Source: Actinomycetota bacterium (GTDB lineage Bacteria; Actinomycetota; Rubrobacteria; Rubrobacterales; Rubrobacteraceae). From it: 54,393 bases of DNA. The notes beneath the pieces are model-generated. The model searched no databases, was not told where the DNA came from, and saw only the letters and a program-made list of their open reading frames with translations. The position numbers and the translations under genes were made by a program. This document shows, piece after piece, positions 7,642-16,131 of the stretch. The DNA is taken from positions 1 to 54,393 of the forward strand of contig SIRX01000016.1 in assembly GCA_004563715.1 (NCBI GenBank). The letters are read 5' to 3'. Positions within the stretch are counted from its first letter, which is position 1. Each line of letters opens with the position of its first letter.

Positions 7642-7869
7642 CTACAATCCGGTATCGGCTCGTGAGAGCAGGCGGCGAAGGCCCGTCGCGACGAGCGCGG
7701 TTGCGGCGATCGGGCCGGGGGCGCCACCTCCCGAGACATTACAGTTCCCCGCGATGCTCAGGAGCGGCCTCACGAAGGCCGTAGCGGCGAGAAAAAGATC
7801 AAACTCCACCTCAGGCCGCATGTCGGTTTCACGTTTCCGGACTCTTTTCAGACAGCGTTCGAGAAACAC
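7642..7869 (-). CDS. possible small hypothetical ORF
   Basis: This is a 75-codon GTG-initiated frame between the nucleoside phosphorylase gene and the riboswitch. It has a moderately hydrophobic middle (FDLFLAATAFVRPLLSIAG) and a Gly/Ala-rich C-terminal half. No clear ribosome site precedes GTG 7869 or the internal ATG, and no family is recognised. Apart from this, 7600-7896 shows nothing else; the frame may be chance. Confidence 0.2.
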   Translation of the reverse strand: MFLERCLKRVRKRETDMRPEVEFDLFLAATAFVRPLLSIAGNCNVSGGGAPGPIAATALVATGLRRLLSRADTGL

Positions 7870-7896
7870 CTCGCCCTGTCGCCTGGGGCCCGGAGG

Positions 7897-8619
7897 CTAA
7901 CGGACGAGGGAGCACAGCGCGCCCAGTGCCACCCTCATCATGCGATCCGTCGCCTCACGTTCCCCTTTCCCCTCTATGTGCGAGGGTCCGTCCTGGCGCC
8001 AGAGCGTGTCCACCATTAGCAGGCACCCCGCGCTAGCTCCCCGCATGGCTGCGAGCGTAAAGACCGCTGCCGCCTCCATCTCGACCGCTATCGCACCCCT
8101 CGGATACCACGTATTTTGGGGCGCGGGATCCGGGTCGTAGAACAGGTCGGTGGAGACCACCGGGCCGGCGAAGTGTCTGACCCCGGCCTCCTCGGCGGCT
8201 CTCATGGCGGCCGCGAGCAGCTCGGCGCTCGCCGCCGGGGCCGTGGGGGTTACGCCGGAGAGCTGTCCGACCACCCCCACAAGCGGGAGCGCGGCGGTGG
8301 CCACGACAAGGTCGCCCAGGCGCATCTTGGGGTGGTAGCCTCCGCAGGAGCCTACGCGCAGTAAGTTCCTGGCCCCCAGCCGGACGAGCTCCTCGACCAC
8401 GATCGCCGCCGAGGGCGCTCCTATGCCGGTTGTCTGGACCGTAACCGGCGTCCCCTCGTGAGTGCCGGTGAAGCCGACGAGGCCGCGCTTGTCGGTGACC
8501 TTCTCAGGAGCGTCGAAGAAAGTTTCGGCTATGTAGCGTGTACGGGCGGGGTTGCCGGAGAGGAGCACGTTTTCCGCTATCTGGCCCGACTCCGCTTGCA
8601 CGTGGATCTCGCCCAACAC
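7897..8619 (-). CDS. purine/uridine nucleoside phosphorylase (PNP_UDP family)
   Basis: The protein has about 240 aa and cleaves nucleosides with phosphate to give base and ribose 1-phosphate. Motifs are the N-terminal VLLSGNPARTRYIAE (phosphate-binding), GIGAPSAAIVVEEL, RVGSCGGYHP (phosphate/ribose loop) and AIAVEMEAAAVF (ribose-binding Glu). GTG 8619 is chosen over upstream starts because GGAAGG lies 5 bases before it and the N-terminus then matches family length. DeoD-type purine versus uridine specificity cannot be settled by reading. It is separated by about 300 bases from the cobalamin operon and looks monocistronic. Confidence 0.85.
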   Translation of the reverse strand: MLGEIHVQAESGQIAENVLLSGNPARTRYIAETFFDAPEKVTDKRGLVGFTGTHEGTPVTVQTTGIGAPSAAIVVEELVRLGARNLLRVGSCGGYHPKMRLGDLVVATAALPLVGVVGQLSGVTPTAPAASAELLAAAMRAAEEAGVRHFAGPVVSTDLFYDPDPAPQNTWYPRGAIAVEMEAAAVFTLAAMRGASAGCLLMVDTLWRQDGPSHIEGKGEREATDRMMRVALGALCSLVR

Positions 8620-8723
8620 CGTGTCCTTCCGCTTGCTCTCACGCCTCGAACAGGTTAGCAAGAAAAGGATCGGCGACGGGGTAGCATGTGCTCTCAGTCC
8701 TTCTCACGGGAGGTCGAGCCATT

Positions 8724-9008
8724 ATGGGCACGAAGACCCGCAGCTTCTCTCCGTTATCTCCAGGCATCTCGCTCGAAGAGCTGGTCCCGAACGCCCCCTC
8801 GCCAGGGGAGGCAAGCCATCGGGCGACCCGGTGGTCTTTTCAAGCTCCAACGCGCCGTATTCTTTGACGACCTCTGTTCGGAGCGCCAGCTCGTGCAGGC
8901 TGTGTCCGATTATCTCTCTTCGAGGTGACACCTCGGCCGAGGCCGCCGAGAGCCCCCTGCCCGACCACCCCTCGCCAACATGCATCCGCGAGCGCTACGG
9001 CCTCGAAA
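8724..9008 (+). mobile_element. decayed IS transposase N-terminal remnant (IS1182-like)
   Basis: A start with a GGGAGG ribosome site at ATG 8724 opens MGTKTRSFSPLSPGISLEEL, the characteristic beginning of IS1182/IS5-type transposases. After about 22 codons the match moves to a second frame (FKLQRAVFFDDLCSERQLVQ, then AVSDYLSSR and a stop near 8928). It then moves to a third frame (SPLPDHPSPTCIRERYGLEI, ending near 9008). All three pieces are in the order of a transposase N-terminal half, with frameshifts, deletions and a stop. The DDE catalytic core and terminal repeats are absent. Confidence 0.7.
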
Positions 9009-9144
9009 TTGAAACCTCGCTCACCGTGCGCGAGGCCGACACGATGCTCTCGGAGCTGGCAAGCGGCGGCCACCTGCAGGTGGAGAGCCGGGACGGGGCG
9101 CTCTACTACGCGCTGCCCGGCCGGCGCTCCGAGCTGGACACCTG
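9009..9144 (+). pseudogene. C-terminal fragment of an unidentified gene
   Basis: Directly after the transposase match the same frame continues as SLTVREADTMLSELASGGHL and then QVESRDGALYYALPGR to a stop at 9143-9145. The helix-rich start and the GGHLQVE..DGALYYAL segment look like the end of a winged-helix-type domain. No start or N-terminal part exists, so it is a gene tail left by rearrangement. The family is not identified. Confidence 0.4.
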
Positions 9145-9189
9145 ATCCCCGTCCCCCGCCCACCAGGCTGCCTGGAGGAGTGGGAGGTC

Positions 9190-9852
9190 ATGCGCGCGAA
9201 GCGCTATGAGGTGGCGGTCAACTACAAGCTCATCGGCGAGAACTTCATGGAATACTACCACCTGCCGTGGGTCCACCCGGAGCTGGTCAAGGTCTCCCGT
9301 ATGGAGGACCACTACCGCTGGCAGGGGCCGGGGATGTACACTGGCATGTGCACCACGCCCGTCTCCCAGAACACCGAGGCCGGCGGCTGGGAGGGGCTGC
9401 CCCCGCTGGGCTCCCTCGACGAGGACGACGCCCGGAGCGGGCGCTTCGTCTGGCTCTTCCCCAACACCGCCGTCGTCGTGCTGCCGAACCACGCCTTCGT
9501 CATCATTGCCCACCCCGAGGCCCCCGACTTCACGGTGGAGGAGACGTTCCTGCTCTCCCACCCCGAGTCTGTAGACGTGGAAGGCTCCGGCGCGGCGCTC
9601 GGCCAGCTGATGCGCTTCTGGAACCTGGTGAACCTGCAGGACGTCGAGATCGTCGAAAGGGTGCAGGAGGGCATCTTCAACCCGGCGTACCGGGGCGGAA
9701 GGATGTGCTACCGTTTCGAGGAGCCGCTGCACCGTTTTCAGAACATGGTCGTAGACAAGATGGTCGGGATAGACCGGGTGCCGCCGGGCGACGAGGTGGA
9801 GATGAGCCAGATGTTCGTGGACCCGGCGGAGGCTTCCGACCGGACGAACTAG
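9190..9852 (+). CDS. 5'-truncated Rieske oxygenase alpha subunit (catalytic domain only)
   Basis: The 220 aa match only the C-terminal catalytic (SRPBCC) domain of aromatic ring-hydroxylating or choline-monooxygenase-like oxygenases. YEVAVNYKLIGENFMEYYHL begins the domain, followed by PWVHPEL; the two His of this segment and a later Asp are the expected mononuclear iron ligands. The N-terminal Rieske [2Fe-2S] domain (CxH...CxxH) is missing. The upstream frame keeps family-like residues (LEEWEVMRAKR) back to about 9169 and then becomes unrelated. Deletion by the adjacent rearrangement is the likely cause. Without the Rieske centre it should be inactive. An aldehyde dehydrogenase gene follows after 12 bp. 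Confidence 0.75.
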   Translation: MRAKRYEVAVNYKLIGENFMEYYHLPWVHPELVKVSRMEDHYRWQGPGMYTGMCTTPVSQNTEAGGWEGLPPLGSLDEDDARSGRFVWLFPNTAVVVLPNHAFVIIAHPEAPDFTVEETFLLSHPESVDVEGSGAALGQLMRFWNLVNLQDVEIVERVQEGIFNPAYRGGRMCYRFEEPLHRFQNMVVDKMVGIDRVPPGDEVEMSQMFVDPAEASDRTN

Positions 9853-9864
9853 AAAGAGCCTGCC

Positions 9865-11301
9865 GTGACAGAGATCCGCAACCGGCTGTTCATCGCCAAC
9901 GAGTGGACACCCGCCCGCGACGGGCGCACCTTCGAGACCGTGGACCCCTCCACGGAAGAGGTGCTCGCCGCGGTCGCCCGCGGCGGTCCGGAGGACGTAG
10001 ACGACGCGGTCTCCGCCGCCCGCGAAGCCTTCGAGGGGCCGTGGCGGCGCGTCACGCCCGTCGAACGCGGGCGGCTCCTCTACCGGGTAGCGCGCGAGCT
10101 GGAGGCCAGGCTCGACGAGTTCGCCCGGCTGGAGACGCTGGATACCGGCAAGCCGCTGGCGCACGCGCGCGGCGAGATCTCCGGCTGCGTCGGCTACCTC
10201 GACTACTACGCGGGCGCGGCGGACAAGATCCACGGCGAGACCATCCCGCTCGGGCCGGACTACCTGAACTACACCGTCCGCGAGCCGGTCGGCGTCACGG
10301 CCCACATCGTGCCCTGGAACATGCCGCTCAGCATGGTCTGCCGGAGCCTCGCCCCGGCGCTAGCCGCGGGCAACACCGCCGTCGTAAAGCCCGCCGAGCA
10401 GACGCCCCTCACCGCGCTCAAGTTCGCCGAGCTGTTCCTGGACCTGGGCTTCCCCCCGAGCGTCTACAACGTCGTGCCCGGCTTCGGCGAGGACGCGGGG
10501 AGGGCGCTCAGCGAGCATCCGGGCATAGACTCCATCACCTTCACCGGCTCCGTCGAGACCGGGCGGGCAATCCTGCGCGCCGCGGCGGAACACGTCCGGC
10601 CGGTGGTTCTGGAGCTCGGCGGCAAGTCGCCCCAGATCGTCTTCGCCGACACCGACCTGGACCTCGCCGCAAGCGAAGTCGCCAAGGGCATCTACTCCAA
10701 CACCGGCCAGTACTGCGACGCCGGTTCGCGGCTGGTCGTGGAGGAAGGCGTCCGCGAGCCGCTGCTGGAGAAGGTGATCGAGCACTCCCGCCGGATTAAG
10801 CTCGGCGCGGGCCTCGACGACCCGGACATGGGACCGCTGGTCTCGTCCGAGCACCTGGAACGAGTCCTGGGCTACATAGACACCGGTCAGCGGGAAGGCG
10901 CCGAAATGCTCATCGGGGGCCGGGCCGAGGAGCCCGAACGCGGGTACTTCGTATCACCGACCGTCTTCGACGGCGTAGAGAGCGGCATGCGGGTCGCGCG
11001 GGAGGAGATCTTCGGTCCCGTGCTGTGCGTGATGCCCTTCTCGCACGACGAGGAGGCGGCGGAGATCGCCAACGACACGAGCTACGGGTTGGCCGCCGGC
11101 ATCTTCACAGAGGACATAGACCGCGCCCTCCGCTTCGCGAACGACGTCGAAGCCGGGTACGTCATGATCAACGAGTACCACACCGGCGGCGTCGGCTCCC
11201 CGTTCGGCGGCTTTAAGCAGAGCGGCATCGGGCGCGAGAAGGGGCTGGTCGCGCTAGATAACTACACCCAGATAAAGACCGTCGTGGTGCGCGTGAGATA
11301 G
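9865..11301 (+). CDS. aldehyde dehydrogenase (NAD(P)+-dependent)
   Basis: The protein has 478 aa, normal for the ALDH superfamily. Catalytic residues are in place: Asn152 in PWNMP, the Glu250 general base in LELGGK and the nucleophile Cys284 in NTGQYCDAGSRL. FTGSVETG is the nucleotide-binding turn, and EEIFGPVL and SPFGGFKQSGIGRE are also present. The GTG start at 9865 lies 12 bp after the truncated oxygenase stop, so the two probably formed an operon oxidising an amine or aromatic side chain (for example choline to betaine aldehyde to betaine). With the oxygenase broken the present substrate is open. Confidence 0.88.
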   Translation: MTEIRNRLFIANEWTPARDGRTFETVDPSTEEVLAAVARGGPEDVDDAVSAAREAFEGPWRRVTPVERGRLLYRVARELEARLDEFARLETLDTGKPLAHARGEISGCVGYLDYYAGAADKIHGETIPLGPDYLNYTVREPVGVTAHIVPWNMPLSMVCRSLAPALAAGNTAVVKPAEQTPLTALKFAELFLDLGFPPSVYNVVPGFGEDAGRALSEHPGIDSITFTGSVETGRAILRAAAEHVRPVVLELGGKSPQIVFADTDLDLAASEVAKGIYSNTGQYCDAGSRLVVEEGVREPLLEKVIEHSRRIKLGAGLDDPDMGPLVSSEHLERVLGYIDTGQREGAEMLIGGRAEEPERGYFVSPTVFDGVESGMRVAREEIFGPVLCVMPFSHDEEAAEIANDTSYGLAAGIFTEDIDRALRFANDVEAGYVMINEYHTGGVGSPFGGFKQSGIGREKGLVALDNYTQIKTVVVRVR

Positions 11302-11317
11302 ACCCGGGGGTCGATAG

Positions 11318-12124
11318 TCACCTCCCGGTAAACTCCGCCGGACGCTTCTCGAAGAAAGCCGTGACTCCTTCTTTGTGGTCTTCAGTGCGCCCGCAAAACG
11401 TTTGCCCTTCGGCTTCCTTTTCCAGCGCGGTCTCCAGGTCACTCTCGAAGCTGGCGTGCAGGACCTTCTTTATCTGCCCGAGGGTGCGGGTGGGCATGGC
11501 GGCCAGGCGCCCGGCGAGCGCGGCGGCTTCTCCGGCCAGGGCGTCGTCGGGGACGACCTTGTTCACGAGGCCGGTGCGCAGGGCCTCCTCCGCCTCCACC
11601 GCGTCGCCGAGCATGGACATCTCCATCGCCCGCCCCAGTCCGACGACGCGCGGCAGGAAAAAGGAAACGCCGGCGTCGGGCATGAGCCCGATCTTGACGA
11701 ACGCCACGGAGAACTTGACGCTCTCGGCGGCGACGCGCAGGTCGCAGGCCAGCGCGAGCCCCACGCCCGCGCCGTAGACCGGCCCGTGCAGGGCGGCGAC
11801 CACGGGTTTCTCCATGCCAGTGATCCTGGTTATGGTCCGGCTGTAGGTCCGGCGAAGGTACTCGCCGAGGTCGGGCGTCTCGCCGCCGTCGCGCCGCAGG
11901 TCCTCACCCCGCAGGTCCGCCCCCGCGGAGAAGCCCCGGCCCTCGCCCCGGAGGACGACGCAGCGGATCTCCTGGTCCTCGGCGGCGCGGTTGAGGGCGT
12001 CGTGGAGGTCCCTGTGGAGTTGGGCGTCGAAGGCGTTGAGCACGCCGGGGCGGTTCAGGTAGAGGGTGGCGACGGCGCCAGTCCTCTCGTAGATTACGGT
12101 ATCGAAGCTAGCGCTCCCGGGCAT
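11318..12124 (-). CDS. enoyl-CoA hydratase/isomerase (PaaG-like crotonase)
   Basis: This is a 268-aa crotonase-fold protein. The oxyanion-hole segments are RGFSAGADL and HGPVYGAGVGLALACDLRVA, and KFSVAFVKIGLMPDAGVSFF is typical of the PaaG/2-(1,2-epoxyphenyl)acetyl-CoA isomerase branch. The position after the second oxyanion segment carries Asp in MPDAG, as in isomerase members. ATG 12124 follows the acetoacetyl-CoA synthetase stop by a single base, so the two are co-transcribed. Hydratase versus isomerase activity is not resolved. Confidence 0.85.
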   Translation of the reverse strand: MPGSASFDTVIYERTGAVATLYLNRPGVLNAFDAQLHRDLHDALNRAAEDQEIRCVVLRGEGRGFSAGADLRGEDLRRDGGETPDLGEYLRRTYSRTITRITGMEKPVVAALHGPVYGAGVGLALACDLRVAAESVKFSVAFVKIGLMPDAGVSFFLPRVVGLGRAMEMSMLGDAVEAEEALRTGLVNKVVPDDALAGEAAALAGRLAAMPTRTLGQIKKVLHASFESDLETALEKEAEGQTFCGRTEDHKEGVTAFFEKRPAEFTGR

Positions 12125-12125
12125 G

Positions 12126-14102
12126 CTAGATCTTCTCCGCCAGTTCCTCGAAGTAGTCGAGGGCTTCGGGATTGCTCAGGGAGTCCTTGCTGGCGGCCTC
12201 GTCGGCGGGCTTGCCGGCCAGGATCTTCTTTACCGGCACCTCCAGCTTCTTGCCGTTGAGGGTCTGCGGGATCCCGGGTACGGCGAAGACCTCGTCGGGC
12301 ACGTGGCGCGGCGAGCAGTTCTCGCGGATGCTCCGGGCGATCTCTTTCTTGAGGCCGTCGTCCAGCTCGGCCCCCTCTTCGAGCACGACGAAGAGCGGCA
12401 TGACCGAGGCGCCCTCGCCGCGGGGCACGTCCACCACGAGGCTGTCCTGGATGCCGGGAACGGCGGAGACGGCGCGGTAGATCTCGGCGGTCCCCATCCG
12501 GATGCCGCCGCGGTTTATGGTGGAGTCGCTGCGGCCGTAGATCACAGCGCTGCCGCGGGGCGTAATCTTGATCCAGTCCCCGTGCCGCCACACGCCCGGG
12601 TACATGTCGAAGTAGCTCCCTTTGTACCGCTCGCCGTCCTCGTCCCCCCACAGAAAGAGCGGCATGGAGGGCATGGGCTCGGTGATGACCAGCTCCCCAA
12701 CCTCGTCGACGACGGGCACGCCCTTCTCGTCGAAGGCGTGGACGCTGGCCCCCAGCGACCGGCACTGAAGCTCGCCCATGTGGACCGGCAACAGCGGGCA
12801 GCCCCCGACGAAGGCGGTGCACAGGTCGGTGCCGCCGCTGGTGGAGAAGAGCCACACGTCCCCCCCGACGTGCTTATAGACCCACGCGAAGCCCTCCGGC
12901 GGCAGCGGCGAGCCGGTGGAGCCTATGGACCGCAGCGCGGAGAGGTCGAAGTCCTTGCCGGGCTCCAGGCCGGCGTCCTTGCAGGCGGTCAGGTAGCTGG
13001 CGCTGGTGCCGAAGCAGACCATGCCGGTCTCCTCGGCGAACTCCCAAAGGGTGTTCATGTCCGGGTAGCCGGGGCTGCCGTCGTACAGGAGCGCCGTCCC
13101 CCCGACGAGCAGGCTCGCGGCCACGATGTTCCACATCATCCAGCCCGTGGTAGTAAACCAGAAAAAGGGGTCGCCCGGCTTTACGTCCATGTGCAGGTCG
13201 AGCTTCTTCAGGTGCTCCAGCAGGATGCCGCCGTGGCCGTGGACGAGGGCCTTGGGCAGCCCGGTGGTCCCGGAGGAGTAGAGAACCCAGAGTGGGTGGT
13301 CGAAGGGTACCGGCTCGAACCCCAGCTCCGCGCCGGCGTTCTCGGAGATCAGGTCGCCCCACAACACCGCGTCCTGGAGGCTCTCCGCGCTAGCCCCCGG
13401 GTCCAGGTACGGGAAGAGCACGGTCTTTTCGAGGCCCGGTATCTCGCTCTGGATGCGACGCACGACCTCCATCCGGTCGTAGTCCTTGCCGCCGTAGCGG
13501 TAGCCGTCAACCGCGATCAGGACCTTCGGCTCGATCTGGCTGAAGCGATCCACGACGCTGCCGGCCCCGAAGTCCGGCGAGCAACTCGACCATATAGCCC
13601 CGAGCGAGGCCGTGGCGAGCAGGCCCACTATCGCCTCCGGGGTGTTCGGCGCGTAGGCCACCACCCGGTCGCCCTTACCCACGCCCAGGGACCTGAGGCC
13701 CGCGGCGAGGGCCGCCACCTGCTCGCGCAGCTCCCGCCAGGTGATCTCGCCGGTCTCCCGGACCTCCGAGCGGTGGATGATGGCCGGCTCGTCGGGCCTG
13801 GCCTTGCGGAAGGCGTGCTCGGCGTAGTTCAGCTCCGCGCCGGGGAACCACTCCGCCCCCGGCATCTGGCGGCTGCCCAGCACCTCCGCGTACGGTTTAG
13901 ATGCCTCTATCTCGTAGTACTCCCACAGCGAGCCCCAGAAAGCCTCCAGGTCCGCCACGGACCACTCCCACAGCTCCTCATAGTTCTCGAAAGAGAGCCC
14001 CCGGCTCTCCTCCAGCCACCGCATGTAGCGGGAGATATTCGAGTCCTCCTTGAGCTGCTCCGAAGGTTCCCAGAGCAGCGTCCCCTCGGTCGCCTCGGCC
14101 AT
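12126..14102 (-). CDS. acetoacetyl-CoA synthetase
   Basis: The 658-aa enzyme of the ANL superfamily activates acetoacetate with ATP and CoA. The N-terminal LWEPSEQLKEDSNISRYMRW and WFPGAELNYAEH are characteristic of acetoacetyl-CoA synthetases rather than acetyl-CoA synthetases. The AMP-binding motif is YSSGTTGLPKALVHGHGG, followed by STSGGTDLCTAFVGG and the hinge YGRSDSTINRGGIRMGT. A C-terminal KLEVPVKKI holds the catalytic Lys. It is co-transcribed with 3-hydroxybutyrate dehydrogenase upstream and a crotonase downstream, which fits ketone-body or PHB-derived acetoacetate use. Confidence 0.93.
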   Translation of the reverse strand: MAEATEGTLLWEPSEQLKEDSNISRYMRWLEESRGLSFENYEELWEWSVADLEAFWGSLWEYYEIEASKPYAEVLGSRQMPGAEWFPGAELNYAEHAFRKARPDEPAIIHRSEVRETGEITWRELREQVAALAAGLRSLGVGKGDRVVAYAPNTPEAIVGLLATASLGAIWSSCSPDFGAGSVVDRFSQIEPKVLIAVDGYRYGGKDYDRMEVVRRIQSEIPGLEKTVLFPYLDPGASAESLQDAVLWGDLISENAGAELGFEPVPFDHPLWVLYSSGTTGLPKALVHGHGGILLEHLKKLDLHMDVKPGDPFFWFTTTGWMMWNIVAASLLVGGTALLYDGSPGYPDMNTLWEFAEETGMVCFGTSASYLTACKDAGLEPGKDFDLSALRSIGSTGSPLPPEGFAWVYKHVGGDVWLFSTSGGTDLCTAFVGGCPLLPVHMGELQCRSLGASVHAFDEKGVPVVDEVGELVITEPMPSMPLFLWGDEDGERYKGSYFDMYPGVWRHGDWIKITPRGSAVIYGRSDSTINRGGIRMGTAEIYRAVSAVPGIQDSLVVDVPRGEGASVMPLFVVLEEGAELDDGLKKEIARSIRENCSPRHVPDEVFAVPGIPQTLNGKKLEVPVKKILAGKPADEAASKDSLSNPEALDYFEELAEKI

Positions 14103-14147
14103 GCGCCATCACCCCTTCTGGTCGTTCTCCACTAAATAATACCCGTT

Positions 14148-14933
14148 CTAGCGGGCCGTCCAGCCGCCGTCCATCGTAAGCGACGCCCCGTTGATAAACG
14201 ACGCCTCCGGCGCGCAGAGGAACGCGGCGACCTCGGCGACTTCTTCGGGTTCGATCAGGCGCTTTATCGCGGGCTCGGTTAGCATGATCTCCTCTATTAC
14301 CCGGTCCTCGGAGATGCCGTGGGTCTTGGCCTGGTCGGAGATCTGCTTCTCCACCAGCGGCGTGCGCACGTAGGCCGGGCAGATGCAGTTGGACGTGACG
14401 CCCTTCGGCCCGCCCTCCCGGGCGAGGACTTTGGAGAACCCTTCGAGCCCGTGCTTGGCCGAGACGTACGCCGACTTGTAGGGGGAGGCCCGCAGCCCGT
14501 GTACGGACGAGATGTTTATGACCCGGCCCCACTCCTTCTCGTACATCCCCGGCAGCGCGGCCCGCACGATCCTGAACGGCGCCTCCAGCATGACCCGCAG
14601 GATGGTTGTGAACTTCTCCGGCGGGAACTCCTCGACGGGCGCCACGTGCTGCAAGCCGGCGTTGTTGACCACGATGTCCGCCTCGACCTCCAGGCCGTCC
14701 AGCACCCCGTAGTCGGAGAGGTCCGCCTCGATAGCCTCCCCGCCGAACTCCCCGGCCACCCTCCCGGCGGCCGCGCCGTCCAGGTCCACCACGGTAACCC
14801 GCGCCCCGGCCCGGGCCAGCCTTTCGGCGCACGCCCGGCCGATACCGCTCGCGCCCCCGGTTACCACAGCCCGTTTATCACCCAGGTCCACGTTGACGGC
14901 CGAAAACCTCGTCCCGGCGCTTACGTCGTCCAC
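14148..14933 (-). CDS. bdhA: 3-hydroxybutyrate dehydrogenase (SDR family)
   Basis: This 261-aa short-chain dehydrogenase oxidises (R)-3-hydroxybutyrate to acetoacetate with NAD+. It shows the Rossmann motif TGGASGIGRACAERLA, NNAGLQHVAPVEEFP (highly typical of bacterial 3-hydroxybutyrate dehydrogenase), catalytic Ser in ISSVHGL and YxxxK in SAYVSAKHGLEG. CPAYVRTPLVEKQI is also family-specific. The GTG start at 14933 has GGGAGG five bases upstream. It lies between a hydrolase gene and the acetoacetyl-CoA synthetase gene on the same strand. Confidence 0.93.
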   Translation of the reverse strand: MDDVSAGTRFSAVNVDLGDKRAVVTGGASGIGRACAERLARAGARVTVVDLDGAAAGRVAGEFGGEAIEADLSDYGVLDGLEVEADIVVNNAGLQHVAPVEEFPPEKFTTILRVMLEAPFRIVRAALPGMYEKEWGRVINISSVHGLRASPYKSAYVSAKHGLEGFSKVLAREGGPKGVTSNCICPAYVRTPLVEKQISDQAKTHGISEDRVIEEIMLTEPAIKRLIEPEEVAEVAAFLCAPEASFINGASLTMDGGWTAR

Positions 14934-14983
14934 AGTTGCCTCCCTTTCCTCGAAACCGATCCTTTACTTTCCCGTGCCCACGC

Positions 14984-16051
14984 TCAAATGTGCTCTTCGA
15001 GAAAGCCGAACAACAACCTCCGGAACTCCTCCGGCTTCTCCACGTGCGGGGTGTGCCCGCAGTCCCCGATCACCTCCTCCCGGTAGCCGCCTCCGTTCGC
15101 CCGGTACCGTTCCAGCACGGCCCGCGTCTGGGAGACCATCGGCTGCGGGGGATAGACCTCCGGTCCCGGCCAACCCGGCACGGCCTCGAGCTGGCCGAGG
15201 TACCCGAAGTCTAGGAAAGAAGTGTCGGAGACGATGGCGTCGTCCGACCCCCGCACCCAGAGCACGGGAGGTTTGGGGTCCACCTGCGCGAACCCCTCCA
15301 GGTTGCAGTACCGGGGCGAGATCGCATTGTTGACGCCCCGCTCCCCCGGCGCCACTCCGGGCCAGTTCTCCGAGCCCGCCGCGTCTCCCGGGTAGCTGCC
15401 CTCACCGACCGCCATCGAGAGCATCGCGGATACGAAGACCTCCTCCCGCTCCGCCGTGGCCCGGAAGGGCGGCTTGAAGTACAGGGCGTTCATGACGTTG
15501 CGCGGGGAGTTCGCGTCCTCTTCCGTACGGTCCCTCTCGGCCAGGCGCCGCGTAAAGTCCGGGTTCGCCGTTCCGCCCCCGGAGCCTGCGTAGTCCGGCC
15601 AGCAGGGCGTCCCTCCCTCGTCCTTCGTCCCCCCGAACCCGTAGGGCGACATCGGGTTGATCAGGGCCAGGGAGGCCACCCCGTCCGGGTGGTCCATCGC
15701 GTACCGCAAGGCCACGGTCCCGCCCATCGACCAGCCGACGAGGTGGACTTTCTCTGCTGCCAGGCCCAGGGCCTCCACCAGCGCGCGCAGGTCGTCGGCG
15801 AAGTCCCCGAGGCCCCGTGCCGCGTCCACGGGCATTGTCTCGCTCCCACCGAACCCCCGGAGGTCCGGGGCCACAGCCCGGTAACGGTCCGGCAGCGCCG
15901 CCAGGGTCTCCTCGAAAAAGCGGGAGGAGGAGACGTTGCCGTGCACGAAAAAGACCGGCACACCGTCCTCAGCGCCCCGCCAGAGAACGTGGGTCCTCAG
16001 CCGCGAGGTTTCTACGTACCCGGCGTTCACGCCCTCCGCAAAGTTGTCCAT
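14984..16051 (-). CDS. alpha/beta hydrolase
   Basis: This is a 355-aa alpha/beta hydrolase with HGNVSSSRFF (oxyanion region), DLRGFGGSE, the nucleophile elbow GWSMGG (Ser108) and the catalytic His in DCGHTPHVEKPEEF near the C-terminus. A long cap insertion of about 100 residues (roughly 135-240) is larger than in most simple hydrolases. No signal peptide is visible, so it is probably cytoplasmic. The start is ATG 16051 behind GGAGGGAG. Its place between a solute symporter and bdhA suggests it releases 3-hydroxybutyrate from an oligomer or ester, but this is contextual. Confidence 0.75.
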   Translation of the reverse strand: MDNFAEGVNAGYVETSRLRTHVLWRGAEDGVPVFFVHGNVSSSRFFEETLAALPDRYRAVAPDLRGFGGSETMPVDAARGLGDFADDLRALVEALGLAAEKVHLVGWSMGGTVALRYAMDHPDGVASLALINPMSPYGFGGTKDEGGTPCWPDYAGSGGGTANPDFTRRLAERDRTEEDANSPRNVMNALYFKPPFRATAEREEVFVSAMLSMAVGEGSYPGDAAGSENWPGVAPGERGVNNAISPRYCNLEGFAQVDPKPPVLWVRGSDDAIVSDTSFLDFGYLGQLEAVPGWPGPEVYPPQPMVSQTRAVLERYRANGGGYREEVIGDCGHTPHVEKPEEFRRLLFGFLEEHI

Positions 16052-16092
16052 CCTGCTCCCTCCGGTCGTTCGTCAGGCCCGGGACGGGCTCT

Positions 16093-16119
16093 GCGGGGCG
16101 TTCTCCGGGAACGCCCCGC
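16093..16119 (-). terminator. GC-rich hairpin after the symporter gene
   Basis: A perfect 11-bp inverted repeat (GCGGGGCGTTC and its complement) encloses a 5-base loop, starting 12 bases after the symporter stop. There is no T-tract, so it could be a weak terminator, a processing site or an mRNA stabiliser that lowers expression of the downstream hydrolase genes relative to the symporter. Confidence 0.5.
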
Positions 16120-16131
16120 GAGGCTCCTTAT

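Noticed and set aside
9106-10305. 399-codon minus-strand frame opposite the oxygenase fragment and aldehyde dehydrogenase
   Set aside because: It is a shadow frame rich in Val/His/Arg/Gly; both plus-strand genes have family motifs.
12123-14135. 670-codon open frame on the plus strand opposite acetoacetyl-CoA synthetase
   Set aside because: It lies antisense to a well-recognised enzyme, is rich in His/Arg/Gly/Ala with no domain pattern, and is explained by third-position GC bias removing stops in the shadow frame.
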